Assembly (NCBI GenBank): GCA_963640685.1
Contig: CAVIAA010000011.1
Location: forward strand, 1-51,489
Direction: 5' to 3'
Length of the DNA: 51,489 nucleotides
Source: SFEL01 sp963640685
Lineage (GTDB): Bacteria > Bacillota > Clostridia > Christensenellales > CAG-138
Shown here in pieces: positions 6,935 to 17,404 of this stretch (the first letter of the stretch is position 1; the number at the start of each line of letters is the position of its first letter). The notes beneath the pieces were generated by a model that worked only from the letters and a program-made list of their open reading frames with translations, ran no database searches and was not told the DNA's origin. The position numbers were made by a program, and so were the translations under genes.

Positions 6935-8179
6935 TTACTCGCCCGGATAGAGCGGGTATTTGTCCGTGATGCGCTTTACCTCGGCGGCAACGCGGCCGAT
7001 GGCCTCCTCGCCGTTATGCACTACATCCGCTATCAGCCTGCCTATAAGAGCAAAATCATCCCTGCCAAGCCCTCTCGTGGTCGCCGCAGGCGTTCCGACC
7101 CTTATGCCGCTGGTAACGGCAAGGCTCCTCGTTTCGTTTGGCACGCTGTTCTTGTTTACAGTTATATTCGCCCGGTCGAGCAGCGCTTCGACCTCCTTGC
7201 CGGTGCGCCCGTCTGCGCCAAAATCCAGCAGCAGCAGGTGATTGTCGGTCCCGCCGGATACCAGCCTTATCCCCTCGGCGCTCAGGCTCTCGCCAAGAGC
7301 CCTGGCGTTGTCTATCACTCGCTGCTGATACTCCCGAAACTCCGGCCGCTGCGCCTCCTCAAGGCACACCGCCTTTGCGGCGATCACATGCATCAGCGGC
7401 CCGCCCTGCGTTCCCGGGAATATCGCCTTGTCGATAGCGTTTGCAAATTTGTTCTTGCAGAGTATCAGCCCGCCCCTTGGACCCCGAAGCGTCTTGTGAG
7501 TCGTCGTGGTCACAACGTCGGCATACGGTACGGGATTCATATGCAGCCCCGCTGCAACAAGGCCGGCAACGTGCGCCATATCCACCATGAGCAGCGCGCC
7601 CACCTCGTCCGCTATCTCGCGGAACCTTGAGAAGTCTATTTCCCTCGGGTATGCGGACGCCCCCGCTATGATCAGCTTCGGCCTTATTTCAAGCGCCTTT
7701 TTACGTACGTCATCGTAGTCTATGCGCTCCGTTCCCGGCTCTAAGCCGTAGGAATAGAAGTCGTAATACCTGCCGGACATATTTACGGGGCTGCCGTGGG
7801 TAAGGTGCCCGCCGTGGCTCAGATCCATTCCCAAGACCTTATCTCCTGGCTGAAGCAGCGCGAAATACACGGTAAAGTTAGCGGAGGAGCCGCAGTGCGA
7901 CTGCACATTGGCATGCTCCGCACCAAAGAGGGCGCAGGCTCTTTCCCGCGCAATGTTTTCCACGACGTCAACGTATTCACAGCCGCCGTAATAACGCTTA
8001 TCCGGGTATCCCTCCGCATATTTGTTGGTAAGGTGGCTTCCCATTGCCGCCATCACCGCCGGCGACACGAAGTTTTCCGAGGCTATAAGCTCTATATTGC
8101 GCCGCTGGCGCATGAGCTCCTTTTCCATAGCCTCCGCCACATCCGGCGCGGTTTTGCGTATCAGGTCAAGCTGTATCAT
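6935..8179 (-). CDS. glyA: serine hydroxymethyltransferase
   Basis: 414 residues, the bacterial norm. It interconverts serine plus tetrahydrofolate with glycine plus 5,10-methylene-THF and uses PLP. Signatures: I-A-S-E-N-F at about 32-37, the Y-A-E-G-Y-P region, D-M-A-H-V-A-G-L at about 200-207, and the PLP lysine Lys229 in T-T-T-T-H-K-T-L-R-G-P-R-G-G. Its ATG overlaps the stop of the RseC-like gene (ATGA), so it is the last gene of the T-box-controlled hisS-aspS operon. A terminator follows. Together with serA and serC farther on it completes glycine and one-carbon supply from 3-phosphoglycerate, apart from serB, which is not in this window. Confidence 0.98.
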   Translation of the reverse strand: MIQLDLIRKTAPDVAEAMEKELMRQRRNIELIASENFVSPAVMAAMGSHLTNKYAEGYPDKRYYGGCEYVDVVENIARERACALFGAEHANVQSHCGSSANFTVYFALLQPGDKVLGMDLSHGGHLTHGSPVNMSGRYYDFYSYGLEPGTERIDYDDVRKKALEIRPKLIIAGASAYPREIDFSRFREIADEVGALLMVDMAHVAGLVAAGLHMNPVPYADVVTTTTHKTLRGPRGGLILCKNKFANAIDKAIFPGTQGGPLMHVIAAKAVCLEEAQRPEFREYQQRVIDNARALGESLSAEGIRLVSGGTDNHLLLLDFGADGRTGKEVEALLDRANITVNKNSVPNETRSLAVTSGIRVGTPAATTRGLGRDDFALIGRLIADVVHNGEEAIGRVAAEVKRITDKYPLYPGE

Positions 8180-8604
8180 CTTTCGGTTTCCTCGTGGCCT
8201 ACTATTTCAATCATTCTCGGCTTAAACTCCCGCATTTTTGCAAACTTGGGATCCAGCCCCTTGAGCACGAAGTATGTGCCGCAGCAAAGCAGCACGCCGC
8301 CGATTACGGCAAACATATTGCTTATTCTGCTGCCCGCATATACCCCCAGCACCAGCCCTATGAGTGGTATCCCATAGGCTATGGCGCTCGCCTTGAACAT
8401 GCTGCCGCTGTGAAGCTCTATGGCAACTATATCGCCAAGCTCCGCCCCGCAGTCGTTCTCTATTTCAACATCCGCCTCGTTCGAGCCAAAGTGGAAGCAG
8501 GCATTGCAATGCCCGCAGGCATCGCTGCGCTGAAAGCGCACAACTGCCATTCTGCCCTTCAGCTCAACTACCTTTCCGGTTTGACGAAGCTTCTCTGCTG
8601 CCAT
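8176..8604 (-). CDS. SoxR-reducing system protein RseC/MucC family
   Basis: 142 residues. The N-terminal half is a small beta domain (T-G-K-V-V-E-L, M-A-V-V-R-F) carrying the Cys cluster C-G-H-C-N-A-C (Cys30, 33, 36) typical of RseC/MucC. Two membrane segments follow (about 73-90 and 94-112) and then a basic cytosolic tail. In other bacteria RseC modulates sigma-E or takes part in SoxR reduction next to Rsx/Rnf electron-transfer proteins. None of those is nearby here. It sits 5 nt after aspS and overlaps glyA by 4 nt, so it is firmly inside the aminoacyl-tRNA synthetase operon. Its role in Clostridia is not established; a redox function rests on the cysteines only. Confidence 0.8.
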   Translation of the reverse strand: MAAEKLRQTGKVVELKGRMAVVRFQRSDACGHCNACFHFGSNEADVEIENDCGAELGDIVAIELHSGSMFKASAIAYGIPLIGLVLGVYAGSRISNMFAVIGGVLLCCGTYFVLKGLDPKFAKMREFKPRMIEIVGHEETER

Positions 8605-8609
8605 ACGTC

Positions 8610-10406
<1,797 letters not shown>

Positions 10407-10421
10407 TTTACTTTTCCTTCC

Positions 10422-11687
10422 TTATCTTAAAATTTGTTTTACTCTACTTCCAAGGGCCGATATTGGCACATAGCCCTCGTCCCCGGTTTCCATATCCTTT
10501 AGCTTTACCTCGCCCCGCTCCAGCTCGTCATCTCCCAGTATCGCCACAAACCTTGCGCCTATTTTGTTGGCGTACTTAAACTGCGCCTTGAAGCTCTTGC
10601 CGATGTGGTCAAACTCGGTCTTTACGCCCTCAGCCCTAAGGCTGGCCGTTAGTGTAAAGCCGACCCTGCGCGCCTCATCGCCCATCGCGGCGACATACAC
10701 CTCAACGCTGCGCGGCTTTGGTATTTCGGTGCCGGAAAGCTCCGCTATGAGCAGCAGCCTCTCCATGCCCATTCCGAAGCCTATCCCGGGGAGATTTGGG
10801 CCGCCGAGCTGCTCCAGCAGCCCGTCATATCTTCCGCCGCCGCATACCGTTCCGGAATACCCTTCGCTGTTCGCGATTATCTCAAACACGGTCTTGGTGT
10901 AGTAATCCAGCCCGCGAACTATAAATGGATCCACCTTATACTGTATGCTCAGGCTATCCAAACAGCCCTTGAGCTCCTCAAAGTGCACCCGGCAGTCATC
11001 GCAGAGGCAGTCCAGTATGGTTGGCGCGCCCTCGCATATCTGCCTGCACTTTTCCTCCTTGCAGTCCAGTATGCGGAGCGGGTTCTTTTCAAAGCGGCTT
11101 TTGCAGGTCTCGCAGAGGCCGTCGTAATTGCTGCGGAGGTATTCCTTCAGCCTGCGGTTATATTCCGGCCTGCACTCCGGGCAGCCTATGCTGTTTATGT
11201 TTACAGAAAGCCCCTTCACGCCGACCTTGCCCAATACGGTCATTGCAAGCTGTATGCACTCGGCGTCTATGCTCGCCCTCGGCGCGCCGTACACCTCAAC
11301 GCCGAACTGGTGATGCTCGCGCAGCCGCCCGGCCTGCGGCTTATCATAGCGGAAAACGGGGCAGTAGAGATAATACATCTTTGTGGGCTGCGGGTCGTTA
11401 AACAGGTTGTTCTCGATGAACATTCTCGCCGCGCCCGCGGTGCCCTCGGGCTTTAGGGTTATTGACCTGCCGCCCTTGTCGTCAAAGGTGTACATTTCCT
11501 TTTGCACTATGTCGGTAGTATCGCCAACGCCCCGCAGAAAAAGCTCGGTATGCTCGATAACCGGCGTGCGTATCTCGTTGAAACCGAAATCGTCGCAGGT
11601 CTCCCGCGCGATCTTCTCAATGTACTGCCATTTGAAGCTCTCGCCAGGGGTAACGTCCTTTGTGCCCTTTGGCGCCTGAATTGCCAT
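10422..11687 (-). CDS. hisS: histidyl-tRNA synthetase
   Basis: 421 residues, a class II synthetase charging tRNA-His. It starts M-A-I-Q-A-P-K-G-T-K-D-V with GAGGACGAG upstream. Motif 1 region: F-N-E-I-R-T-P-V-I-E-H. Motif 2: L-K-P-E-G-T-A-G-A-A-R-M. Histidine signatures: G-L-D-Y-Y-T-K-T-V-F-E and the G-G-G-R-Y-D-G-L-L loop. A Cys-rich insertion of several C-x-x-C pairs (about 168-230) is present, as in many Firmicutes HisRS, and probably binds zinc. It is the first gene after the T-box leader and is followed by aspS, the RseC-like gene and glyA. Confidence 0.98.
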   Translation of the reverse strand: MAIQAPKGTKDVTPGESFKWQYIEKIARETCDDFGFNEIRTPVIEHTELFLRGVGDTTDIVQKEMYTFDDKGGRSITLKPEGTAGAARMFIENNLFNDPQPTKMYYLYCPVFRYDKPQAGRLREHHQFGVEVYGAPRASIDAECIQLAMTVLGKVGVKGLSVNINSIGCPECRPEYNRRLKEYLRSNYDGLCETCKSRFEKNPLRILDCKEEKCRQICEGAPTILDCLCDDCRVHFEELKGCLDSLSIQYKVDPFIVRGLDYYTKTVFEIIANSEGYSGTVCGGGRYDGLLEQLGGPNLPGIGFGMGMERLLLIAELSGTEIPKPRSVEVYVAAMGDEARRVGFTLTASLRAEGVKTEFDHIGKSFKAQFKYANKIGARFVAILGDDELERGEVKLKDMETGDEGYVPISALGSRVKQILR

Positions 11688-11704
11688 TGCTCGTCCTCAC
11701 ATTC

Positions 11705-11938
11705 TTTTTTATAAATAAAAAGGGCTCTCATCCTCATAAGGGACGGGAGACCCGCGGTACCACCCTAATTGGGCTCAAACAAGCCCCGGCTCAAAGCCCT
11801 TAACGCGAGCCACGCGGGCAGGCTTTTCTCCTGCCGGCTCCCGGGTGTCTCCGGCGTACCCTCCGCGGGGCTTTCAGCCTCGTCCCCGCTCTCTTGTGTG
11901 GGGGATATCCCGCCGCTCTTCCGTTCAATGCCGATATC
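11705..11938 (-). promoter_or_regulatory. T-box riboswitch leader of the hisS-aspS operon
   Basis: The minus strand carries the T-box core AGGGTGGTACCGCGGG (11751-11766) ahead of a terminator hairpin (about 11721-11753) and a T-run (11717-11721). Upstream is a stem I with the AGAGAGC and GCTGAAAG elements and a specifier region reading GGAGACACCCGGG. The candidate specifier is GACAC (11845-11849), which contains GAC (Asp, followed by a purine, as is usual) and CAC (His) overlapping by one base. Uncharged tRNA should stabilise the antiterminator and switch on hisS, aspS, the RseC-like gene and glyA. Confidence 0.93.
11845..11849 (-). promoter_or_regulatory. T-box specifier GACAC (Asp GAC / His CAC)
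   Basis: On the minus strand the five bases GACAC lie in the 3' side of stem I. GAC occupies 11847-11849 and CAC 11845-11847. The operon begins with hisS and then aspS, so either reading is biologically sensible. Confidence 0.6.
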
Positions 11939-11944
11939 TGGTTC

Positions 11945-11973
11945 ATTATATAGCCGCAGCATAAAATTGTCAA
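11945..11973 (-). promoter_or_regulatory. consensus promoter of the T-box hisS-aspS operon
   Basis: Perfect TTGACA (11968-11973), exactly 17 nt, perfect TATAAT (11945-11950). The -35 lies only 5 nt beyond the hemZ stop codon. With a fully consensus promoter, control must come mainly from the T-box. Confidence 0.93.
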
Positions 11974-11978
11974 GGAAG

Positions 11979-13433
11979 TTACTGTTTCAAATATAGCTCC
12001 CGCTTTTCCTCCGCAACGGTATTCAGCTTTGCAATATAGGTGCTAATGTCCTTTGGGTTGGGTATGCGCTCAACGCGACATTCGCCGTCGAATATGCGCT
12101 TGGTCATCGCCCCCGCGCCATGCGCCATGATGGATGTCGTTTCCTCCATCATGTCTATATTGTACATGCACACCTTGCCCGGCTTTGCGTAGCCAACGTT
12201 TTCAAGGTTGCCGCTCATGTACTTCTGCCGGTACATATAATACGGCGCCATGCCCATTTTTCGTGCATATTCCATGCCGAGCTGAACCATTTTTTCAACG
12301 GTATCGCCATCTGGCAGCTCATAGCTGCCAAGGCTCTGCTTCAGGCGCGAGGAGCGCTTTATCGCAAGGGTATGCACCGTAAGGTTGTCCGGCTTGAGCT
12401 TATATATTTCAGAGAGCGTATGCTCCATGTCGCCGAGCGTCTCCCCCGGCAGCCCCGCTATAACATCCATATTTATGCTGTCAAAGCCTATGGCGCGCGC
12501 CATTTCCATGCAATCAGCAATATCCCCCGGCGTGTGACTCCTACCGACAAGCTCCAGCGTCCTTTCGCACATGGTCTGCGGGTTTATAGATATTCTATCC
12601 GTGCCAAGCGACTTGATTATTTCCAGCTTTTTTCCCGTTATGGTATCCGGCCTGCCCGCCTCAACCGTAAGCTCCCGCCCGAAGCCACCGTACTGCGCTA
12701 TTGCAAAGCCAAGCACCTCCTCAAGCTCGCCCTCGGTGAGCACCGTGGGCGTGCCGCCGCCCATATACATGCTGCGTATACCGTAGCCGCAGTCCCTCGC
12801 AATGGTTGCGCCGAGGCGTATGTCCTCCTTCAGCGCCGCTATATACGCCGCCATGTCGGTCTTTTGCGTCCTTACGCCGGAGGCAAAGGAGCAATACAGA
12901 CACCGCGTTTTGCAGAAGGGTACGCCGATATAAACGTCCACATCTTTTTCCGATACATCCATAAACGGCCGCTGTATATCTACTATTTCCTTTGCAAGGG
13001 TCAGCTTTTCCGGCGTAACGTCAAATTCCTCCGCCATAAAGCGCAGCGCCTCCGCCTCGCCCTTTTCCTCGATGAGCTCGCGCAGCAGCCTCGTAGGGCG
13101 TATTCCGGTAAGGCTTCCCCAGGGCAGCTTCGCGTCTTCATATACCCTGCCCAGCGCACGGAACACCGCGATCTTCAGGTAACGCTTTCTATACCGCTTG
13201 CGGTTCAGCTCGCCTCCCGCCGCAGCGGGGCTTTCGTATGTGTATTCCGTCCTGCCCTCCGGCAGCTCAACGCGGCATATTGCGCGCCATGTCTCGCCGC
13301 GCTCCTCGAGCACCGCATATACGGAAGATACCTCGCCCTCCGCCAGTGCTACCTCCTCCGTCGGGACATACAGCCTTATTACCTCGCCGAGGTCGTTTAT
13401 GAACTCGGGGTGGTCGGTATGAACAGTTATCAT
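11979..13433 (-). CDS. hemZ: coproporphyrinogen III oxidase-like radical SAM protein HemZ
   Basis: 484 residues, close to Firmicutes HemZ (about 490-500). The N-terminal third (about 1-165) is a HemZ-type extension. The radical SAM domain follows with the Fe4S4 motif C-K-T-R-C-L-Y-C (Cys174, 178, 181), M-G-G-G-T-P-T for SAM binding, and a HemN-like C-terminus (G-Y-A-K-P-G, M-A-H-G-A-G-A). HemZ was described as an oxygen-independent coproporphyrinogen oxidase, but in organisms without a haem pathway its true substrate is uncertain. No other haem gene is in the window. GGGGAGGAG precedes the ATG. It is the last gene of the apt-rel-dtd-MBL-hemZ group. Confidence 0.92.
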   Translation of the reverse strand: MITVHTDHPEFINDLGEVIRLYVPTEEVALAEGEVSSVYAVLEERGETWRAICRVELPEGRTEYTYESPAAAGGELNRKRYRKRYLKIAVFRALGRVYEDAKLPWGSLTGIRPTRLLRELIEEKGEAEALRFMAEEFDVTPEKLTLAKEIVDIQRPFMDVSEKDVDVYIGVPFCKTRCLYCSFASGVRTQKTDMAAYIAALKEDIRLGATIARDCGYGIRSMYMGGGTPTVLTEGELEEVLGFAIAQYGGFGRELTVEAGRPDTITGKKLEIIKSLGTDRISINPQTMCERTLELVGRSHTPGDIADCMEMARAIGFDSINMDVIAGLPGETLGDMEHTLSEIYKLKPDNLTVHTLAIKRSSRLKQSLGSYELPDGDTVEKMVQLGMEYARKMGMAPYYMYRQKYMSGNLENVGYAKPGKVCMYNIDMMEETTSIMAHGAGAMTKRIFDGECRVERIPNPKDISTYIAKLNTVAEEKRELYLKQ

Positions 13434-13448
13434 GCTCCTCCCCTCGGT

Positions 13449-14069
13449 CTATTTAACATACGAGTTGCCCGTGCGCTCATCGTCCAACGTAGTTGCGGGG
13501 CCGTGTCCCGGGTAGACCGTGTAATTGCCGTCTATTGCAAACAGCTTGTTCTTTATCGAGCTTATTATATTCTCATAGCTGCCATAGGCAAAGTCCGTTC
13601 TGCCAATGCTCCTTCGAAAAAGCGTATCCCCAACGAACACACACTGCTTTTCATCCAGCACATAAGATACGCCGCCCGGCGTGTGCCCCGGGGTATGCAG
13701 CACTCGTAGCTCCAGCCCCGCCTCATGCACGACGTCCCCGTCCTTTAGCTTTACGTCTGCATAAAACGGCTCTATGCTGCGGAACGTAAGGTTTATCGCC
13801 TTATCCCTAAGCCCTGCCTCGTCATATTCGCCTATGTATACCCTCATGCCCTTCTTTTGCAGCTCGGGTACGCCGAGTATGTGGTCAAAGTGGCAGTGCG
13901 TCAGCAGCACGGTGCTGCACCTGAGGCCGTTTTTTTCAAGATACTCGCTGACCTTTTTTGCGTCAGCCGGATCTATGACTATACACTCCCCGCTGCCGGA
14001 CAGCCCTACGAAATAGGTGTTTACGCTGAGCGGCCCCGTTTCTATGCTGTTTACAGTTATATCTCTCAT
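13449..14069 (-). CDS. metallo-beta-lactamase-fold hydrolase (glyoxalase II-like)
   Basis: 206 residues from the ATG at 14069, which has AGGAGGGAG just upstream; a longer frame would run back into dtd. Metal motifs of the MBL fold are clear: T-H-C-H-F-D-H (57-63), a later H-T-P-G-H-T-P-G, G-D-T-L-F, and Y-P-G-H-G-P-A-T-T at the end. The substrate is not determined by sequence; hydroxyacylglutathione hydrolase is the usual database label, but these short clostridial proteins probably act on other thioesters or small substrates. It is 19 nt from dtd and 15 nt from hemZ, within the conserved rel-dtd-MBL-hemZ order. Confidence 0.93.
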   Translation of the reverse strand: MRDITVNSIETGPLSVNTYFVGLSGSGECIVIDPADAKKVSEYLEKNGLRCSTVLLTHCHFDHILGVPELQKKGMRVYIGEYDEAGLRDKAINLTFRSIEPFYADVKLKDGDVVHEAGLELRVLHTPGHTPGGVSYVLDEKQCVFVGDTLFRRSIGRTDFAYGSYENIISSIKNKLFAIDGNYTVYPGHGPATTLDDERTGNSYVK

Positions 14070-14088
14070 TTTTTCTCCCTCCTGCATA

Positions 14089-14535
14089 TCAAAATGTTCT
14101 CTTGCTGTCCAAAAGTATCGTGACCGGCCCATCGTTTGTAAGGCTGACCTGCATATCCGCCCCAAACTCGCCGCAGCTCACCGGCACCGCCTCGCTCAGC
14201 CGCGCTATCGCCGCCTCGTACAGCGGTATCGCCTTCTCCGGCCTCGCGGCCTTTATAAAGCTCGGGCGTCTGCCCTTTCTCGCGTCACCGTACAGCGTAA
14301 ACTGTGATATGAGCAGTATCTCGCCGCCAACGTCCGTCACGGAGAGGTTCATCTTCCCCTCTCCGTCCTCAAATACCCTGAGGCCTATCAGCTTTTCGCA
14401 GATATAGTCGAGGTCTGCGTTCTCGTCAGTGTCCTCAACGCCAAGCAGCACCATAAACCCGCGGCCTATGCTGCCCTTTACGCTGCCGCATATGCTGACC
14501 GATGCCTCGGCCACTCTTTGAACCACTGCGCGCAT
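14089..14535 (-). CDS. dtd: D-aminoacyl-tRNA deacylase
   Basis: 148 residues, full length. DTD removes D-amino acids (and glycine from tRNA-Ala) at the ester bond to tRNA. The two active-site motifs are present: S-Q-F-T-L-Y-G-D near residues 78-85 and N-D-G-P-V-T-I near 133-139. The start M-R-A-V-V-Q-R-V is the family start, with GGGAG upstream. It lies 18 nt after rel, an arrangement widely conserved in Firmicutes. Confidence 0.97.
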   Translation of the reverse strand: MRAVVQRVAEASVSICGSVKGSIGRGFMVLLGVEDTDENADLDYICEKLIGLRVFEDGEGKMNLSVTDVGGEILLISQFTLYGDARKGRRPSFIKAARPEKAIPLYEAAIARLSEAVPVSCGEFGADMQVSLTNDGPVTILLDSKRTF

Positions 14536-14553
14536 ACTCTTCTCCCGAAATTA

Positions 14554-16740
14554 TTATTGATTTACCCTGTATACCTCCTTGACGGAGCGCACCTTGCGCA
14601 TGCTCTTGATTATATTGTTGAGCTGCTCGGTGCTGGATACGTCAAAGGAAAGCTGTATTTGGATTATGCTCGCGTTGGCCTTCTCCGCCTTCGCAGTCAT
14701 CGCTCTTATGCTTATATTCATGCCCGCAAGCACCTGCGAAACGTCCATAAGCAGGCCGGTTCGCTCGCCGCCGACGACCTGTATGGTCGCGGTATAGCTG
14801 CTCTTGGCGTTGCTCGCCCACTCTGCCCGAACTATCCTGTCGGAATCCATCATGAGTTCTTCTATGTTCGGGCAGTCCCTGCGGTGTATTGATACACCGC
14901 GCCCGCGGGTAATGTAGCCTATTATGTCGTCTCCGGGCAGCGGCGTGCAGCAGCGTGCAAAGCGCACCACCATACCGGTATCCCCTTCAACTATTACGCC
15001 CTTGCCGCCGCTGCGGTTCTCCGGCCTGCTCTGCTCCTCCTCCAGCCGCTCAAGGCGCTCCGCTGCGGCAGCCGCCTTTGCCTCCTTCTTGGCCTGCTCC
15101 AGCAGCTTGTTGGTTACCTGCCCTGTGGTTATGCCGCCGTAGCCTATCGATGCGTAAACGTCGTCAAGATCCGACATATTGAACCGCTTGAGTATATCCT
15201 CAAAGTATTCCTTTTTGCCGGTAAAGTCGCTCAGCTGTGCGCCCTGACGCTTAAGCGCCTCGGAGAGCATGTCCTTTCCGCGCTGTATGTTCTCCTCGCG
15301 GTTTGCCTTTTTGAACCATGTGCGTATTTTGGACTTCGCCTGCTGTGTTTTGGCGATCTTCAGCCAGTCATAGCTCGGCGTAGCATTTGGTGATGTGAGT
15401 ATCTCAACAACGTCGTTGTTCTTCAGCTTATAGTCAAGGCGGACCAGAGCGCCGTTTACCTTTGCATGCTGAACGTGGTTACCGACATTTGAATGTATCC
15501 TGTACGCAAAATCTATCGGCGTTGAGCCGGTAACGAGGTCGATTATCTTGCCCTGCGGGGTGAGCACATACACATAGTCTCCGAAAAAGTCGTTGCGTAT
15601 GTTTTCAATAAACTCCCTCGTGGTGTTGGAATCCGCCTCCATCGAGAGCGCCTCGCGCAGCCAGGCCAGCTTGCTGTCCAGCTCATCCTGATTGGTGCGC
15701 CCCTCCTTATACATCCAATGCGCCGCTATACCGTATTCCGCAGCCTTGTGCATTTCCGGCGTCCTTATCTGCACCTCAAACGGCATGCCCATTCCATCGT
15801 TTGAAAACAGCGTTGTATGCAGCGACCTGTACATATTGGTCTTGGGCATCGCTATATAGTCCTTAAACCGCCCCGGCATCGGCTTCCAAATCGAATGGAT
15901 TATGCCAAGGGTGGCGTAGCAGTCGTTCACCGTATTGACGATGACCCTTATTGCAATCAGGTCGTATATCTCGTTTATGGTCTTCTGCTGGCGAACGATT
16001 TTTTTGTATATACTGTAAAAGTGCTTTGGACGGCCCGAGAGCGTTGCCTCTATCCCCTCGTCCTTGAGCGCCTTTTCGATCTCCTCCATGGCCTTTTTCA
16101 GGGTGCGCATACGCTCCTCCTGATAGGGTATCATGTCCTGCTCCAGCTTTCGGTACTCATCCGGCCAGAGGTACTTCATACAGAGATCCTCAAGCTCGCA
16201 CTTCATGGCGCCCATTCCGAAGCGGTGCGCAAGCGGAGCGTATATATCCAGCGTTTCTCGCGCCTTGCGTATCTGTTTCTCTTCGCTGCAATACTGCAAT
16301 GTGCGCATATTATGCAGCCTGTCGTTCAGCTTGATTATGACCACCCGTATGTCATTTGCTATCGCCAAAAACATCTTGCGGAAGCTCTCGGCCTGTATGT
16401 CCTCCCGGCTTATCATCTCGTTCTTGCCGGTCTTCGTCAGCTTTGTGACCCCGTCTACCATGCCGGCTATATCCTCGCCGAACATCGCCGCCAGCTTTTC
16501 GTAGGTTATGTCCTTGCCGTCCTCGATGACGTCGTGCATGAGCCCTGCAAGTATGGTGTGGCTGTCCATGCCCATCTGCGCCAGCATTATGGCCACGGTT
16601 TCCGGGTGGATATAATATGGCTCGCCGGAATGGCGGGTCTGGTGGGCGTGTACCTGCTTGGTAAACTCTATTGCCCGATCCAGCGTATTCATTTCTTCAG
16701 GCGTGAATGTTTTTGAGCATATCTCCCTGAGCTTGTCCAT
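14554..16740 (-). CDS. rel: bifunctional (p)ppGpp synthetase/hydrolase Rel
   Basis: 728 residues, the standard long RSH length. Order: HD hydrolase (H-x-x-x-H, then H-D-V-I-E-D-G near 69-75), RelA/SpoT synthetase with G-R-F-K-D-Y-I-A and the Y-R-S-L-H-T-T substrate motif, TGS (V-L-T-P-Q-G-K-I), a Cys-containing ZFD segment (F-A-R-C-C-T-P-L-P-G-D) and a C-terminal ACT domain. The hydrolase residues are intact, so both activities are expected, as in Gram-positive Rel. GGAAGGAGGG precedes the ATG. Upstream is apt, downstream dtd, and a perfect stem-loop sits between apt and rel. Confidence 0.97.
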   Translation of the reverse strand: MDKLREICSKTFTPEEMNTLDRAIEFTKQVHAHQTRHSGEPYYIHPETVAIMLAQMGMDSHTILAGLMHDVIEDGKDITYEKLAAMFGEDIAGMVDGVTKLTKTGKNEMISREDIQAESFRKMFLAIANDIRVVIIKLNDRLHNMRTLQYCSEEKQIRKARETLDIYAPLAHRFGMGAMKCELEDLCMKYLWPDEYRKLEQDMIPYQEERMRTLKKAMEEIEKALKDEGIEATLSGRPKHFYSIYKKIVRQQKTINEIYDLIAIRVIVNTVNDCYATLGIIHSIWKPMPGRFKDYIAMPKTNMYRSLHTTLFSNDGMGMPFEVQIRTPEMHKAAEYGIAAHWMYKEGRTNQDELDSKLAWLREALSMEADSNTTREFIENIRNDFFGDYVYVLTPQGKIIDLVTGSTPIDFAYRIHSNVGNHVQHAKVNGALVRLDYKLKNNDVVEILTSPNATPSYDWLKIAKTQQAKSKIRTWFKKANREENIQRGKDMLSEALKRQGAQLSDFTGKKEYFEDILKRFNMSDLDDVYASIGYGGITTGQVTNKLLEQAKKEAKAAAAAERLERLEEEQSRPENRSGGKGVIVEGDTGMVVRFARCCTPLPGDDIIGYITRGRGVSIHRRDCPNIEELMMDSDRIVRAEWASNAKSSYTATIQVVGGERTGLLMDVSQVLAGMNISIRAMTAKAEKANASIIQIQLSFDVSSTEQLNNIIKSMRKVRSVKEVYRVNQ

Positions 16741-16787
16741 GCTTTCCCTCCTTCCGGGTCTTTCGCTTGCTATTGTATATAATAACA

Positions 16788-16815
16788 GAAATCAACGGCG
16801 TGCACCGTTGATTTC
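16788..16815 (-). other. perfect 11-bp stem-loop between apt and rel
   Basis: GAAATCAACGG / CCGTTGATTTC with a 6-nt loop, 16 bases beyond the apt stop. On the minus strand it is followed by TGTTATTAT, not a clean T-run. It may be a leaky terminator or an mRNA processing element that lowers rel relative to apt. Confidence 0.55.
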
Positions 16816-16831
16816 ATAAAGTGCTATCCTA

Positions 16832-17347
16832 TCAGTATATTATTGCGGAATGTACGTCGTAGCCGCTGAGGTTCTTCCTGCCGTCGCACTCCGAGGCAAG
16901 CTCTATTGCAAAGCGCGCGCCGACTATCTCGCCGCCCATCTCTTCTACCAGTTTTATCGTTGCAAGGCAGGTGCCGCCGGTTGCGAGAAGATCGTCCACG
17001 ACGACTACCTTTTGGCCGGGCTTTATCGCGCCAACGTGTATCTCCAGCGAGTCGGTGCCGTATTCCAGCGCGTACTCATAGCGCAGCGACTCACAGGGGA
17101 GCTTGCCCGGCTTCCTCGCCAGAACCAGCCCGGCATTGAGCGCATAGGCAAGGGCAGAGCCCACAACGAATCCCCTCGCCTCAGGCCCTACAACAAGGTC
17201 TACCTGTTTCCCCTCAAGGCTCTTTGCCAGCTCGTCAATGAGTTGCTTGAACGCCTCCGGATCCTGAAACAGGGTGGTAACATCCCGGAAAAGTATACCG
17301 GGCTTCGGAAAATCGGGAATAGAGCGCACGGCGGTTTTAAGATCCAT
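16832..17347 (-). CDS. apt: adenine phosphoribosyltransferase
   Basis: 171 residues, typical. It makes AMP from adenine and PRPP. The PRPP-binding motif V-V-V-V-D-D-L-L-A-T-G-G-T is at 114-126, and the adenine-side flexible loop around R-K-P-G-K-L-P (78-84) and G-P-E-A-R-G-F (54-60) are standard. GGAGG lies 9 nt before the ATG at 17347. It follows recJ by 57 nt and precedes rel, the usual recJ-apt-rel order of Clostridia. With deoD and the BmpA-type importer in this window it belongs to purine salvage. Confidence 0.97.
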   Translation of the reverse strand: MDLKTAVRSIPDFPKPGILFRDVTTLFQDPEAFKQLIDELAKSLEGKQVDLVVGPEARGFVVGSALAYALNAGLVLARKPGKLPCESLRYEYALEYGTDSLEIHVGAIKPGQKVVVVDDLLATGGTCLATIKLVEEMGGEIVGARFAIELASECDGRKNLSGYDVHSAIIY

Positions 17348-17404
17348 CTTATTGTTCCTCCAGTTATTGTATATGACAGTGATTTATATTCGCTATATTT
17401 GCGT

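Noticed and set aside
12120..13709. Plus-strand open frame of 529 codons
   Set aside because: It lies antisense to hemZ and the hydrolase gene, has no ribosome binding site, and its product is a His/Arg/Tyr-rich shadow of the real codons with no domain.
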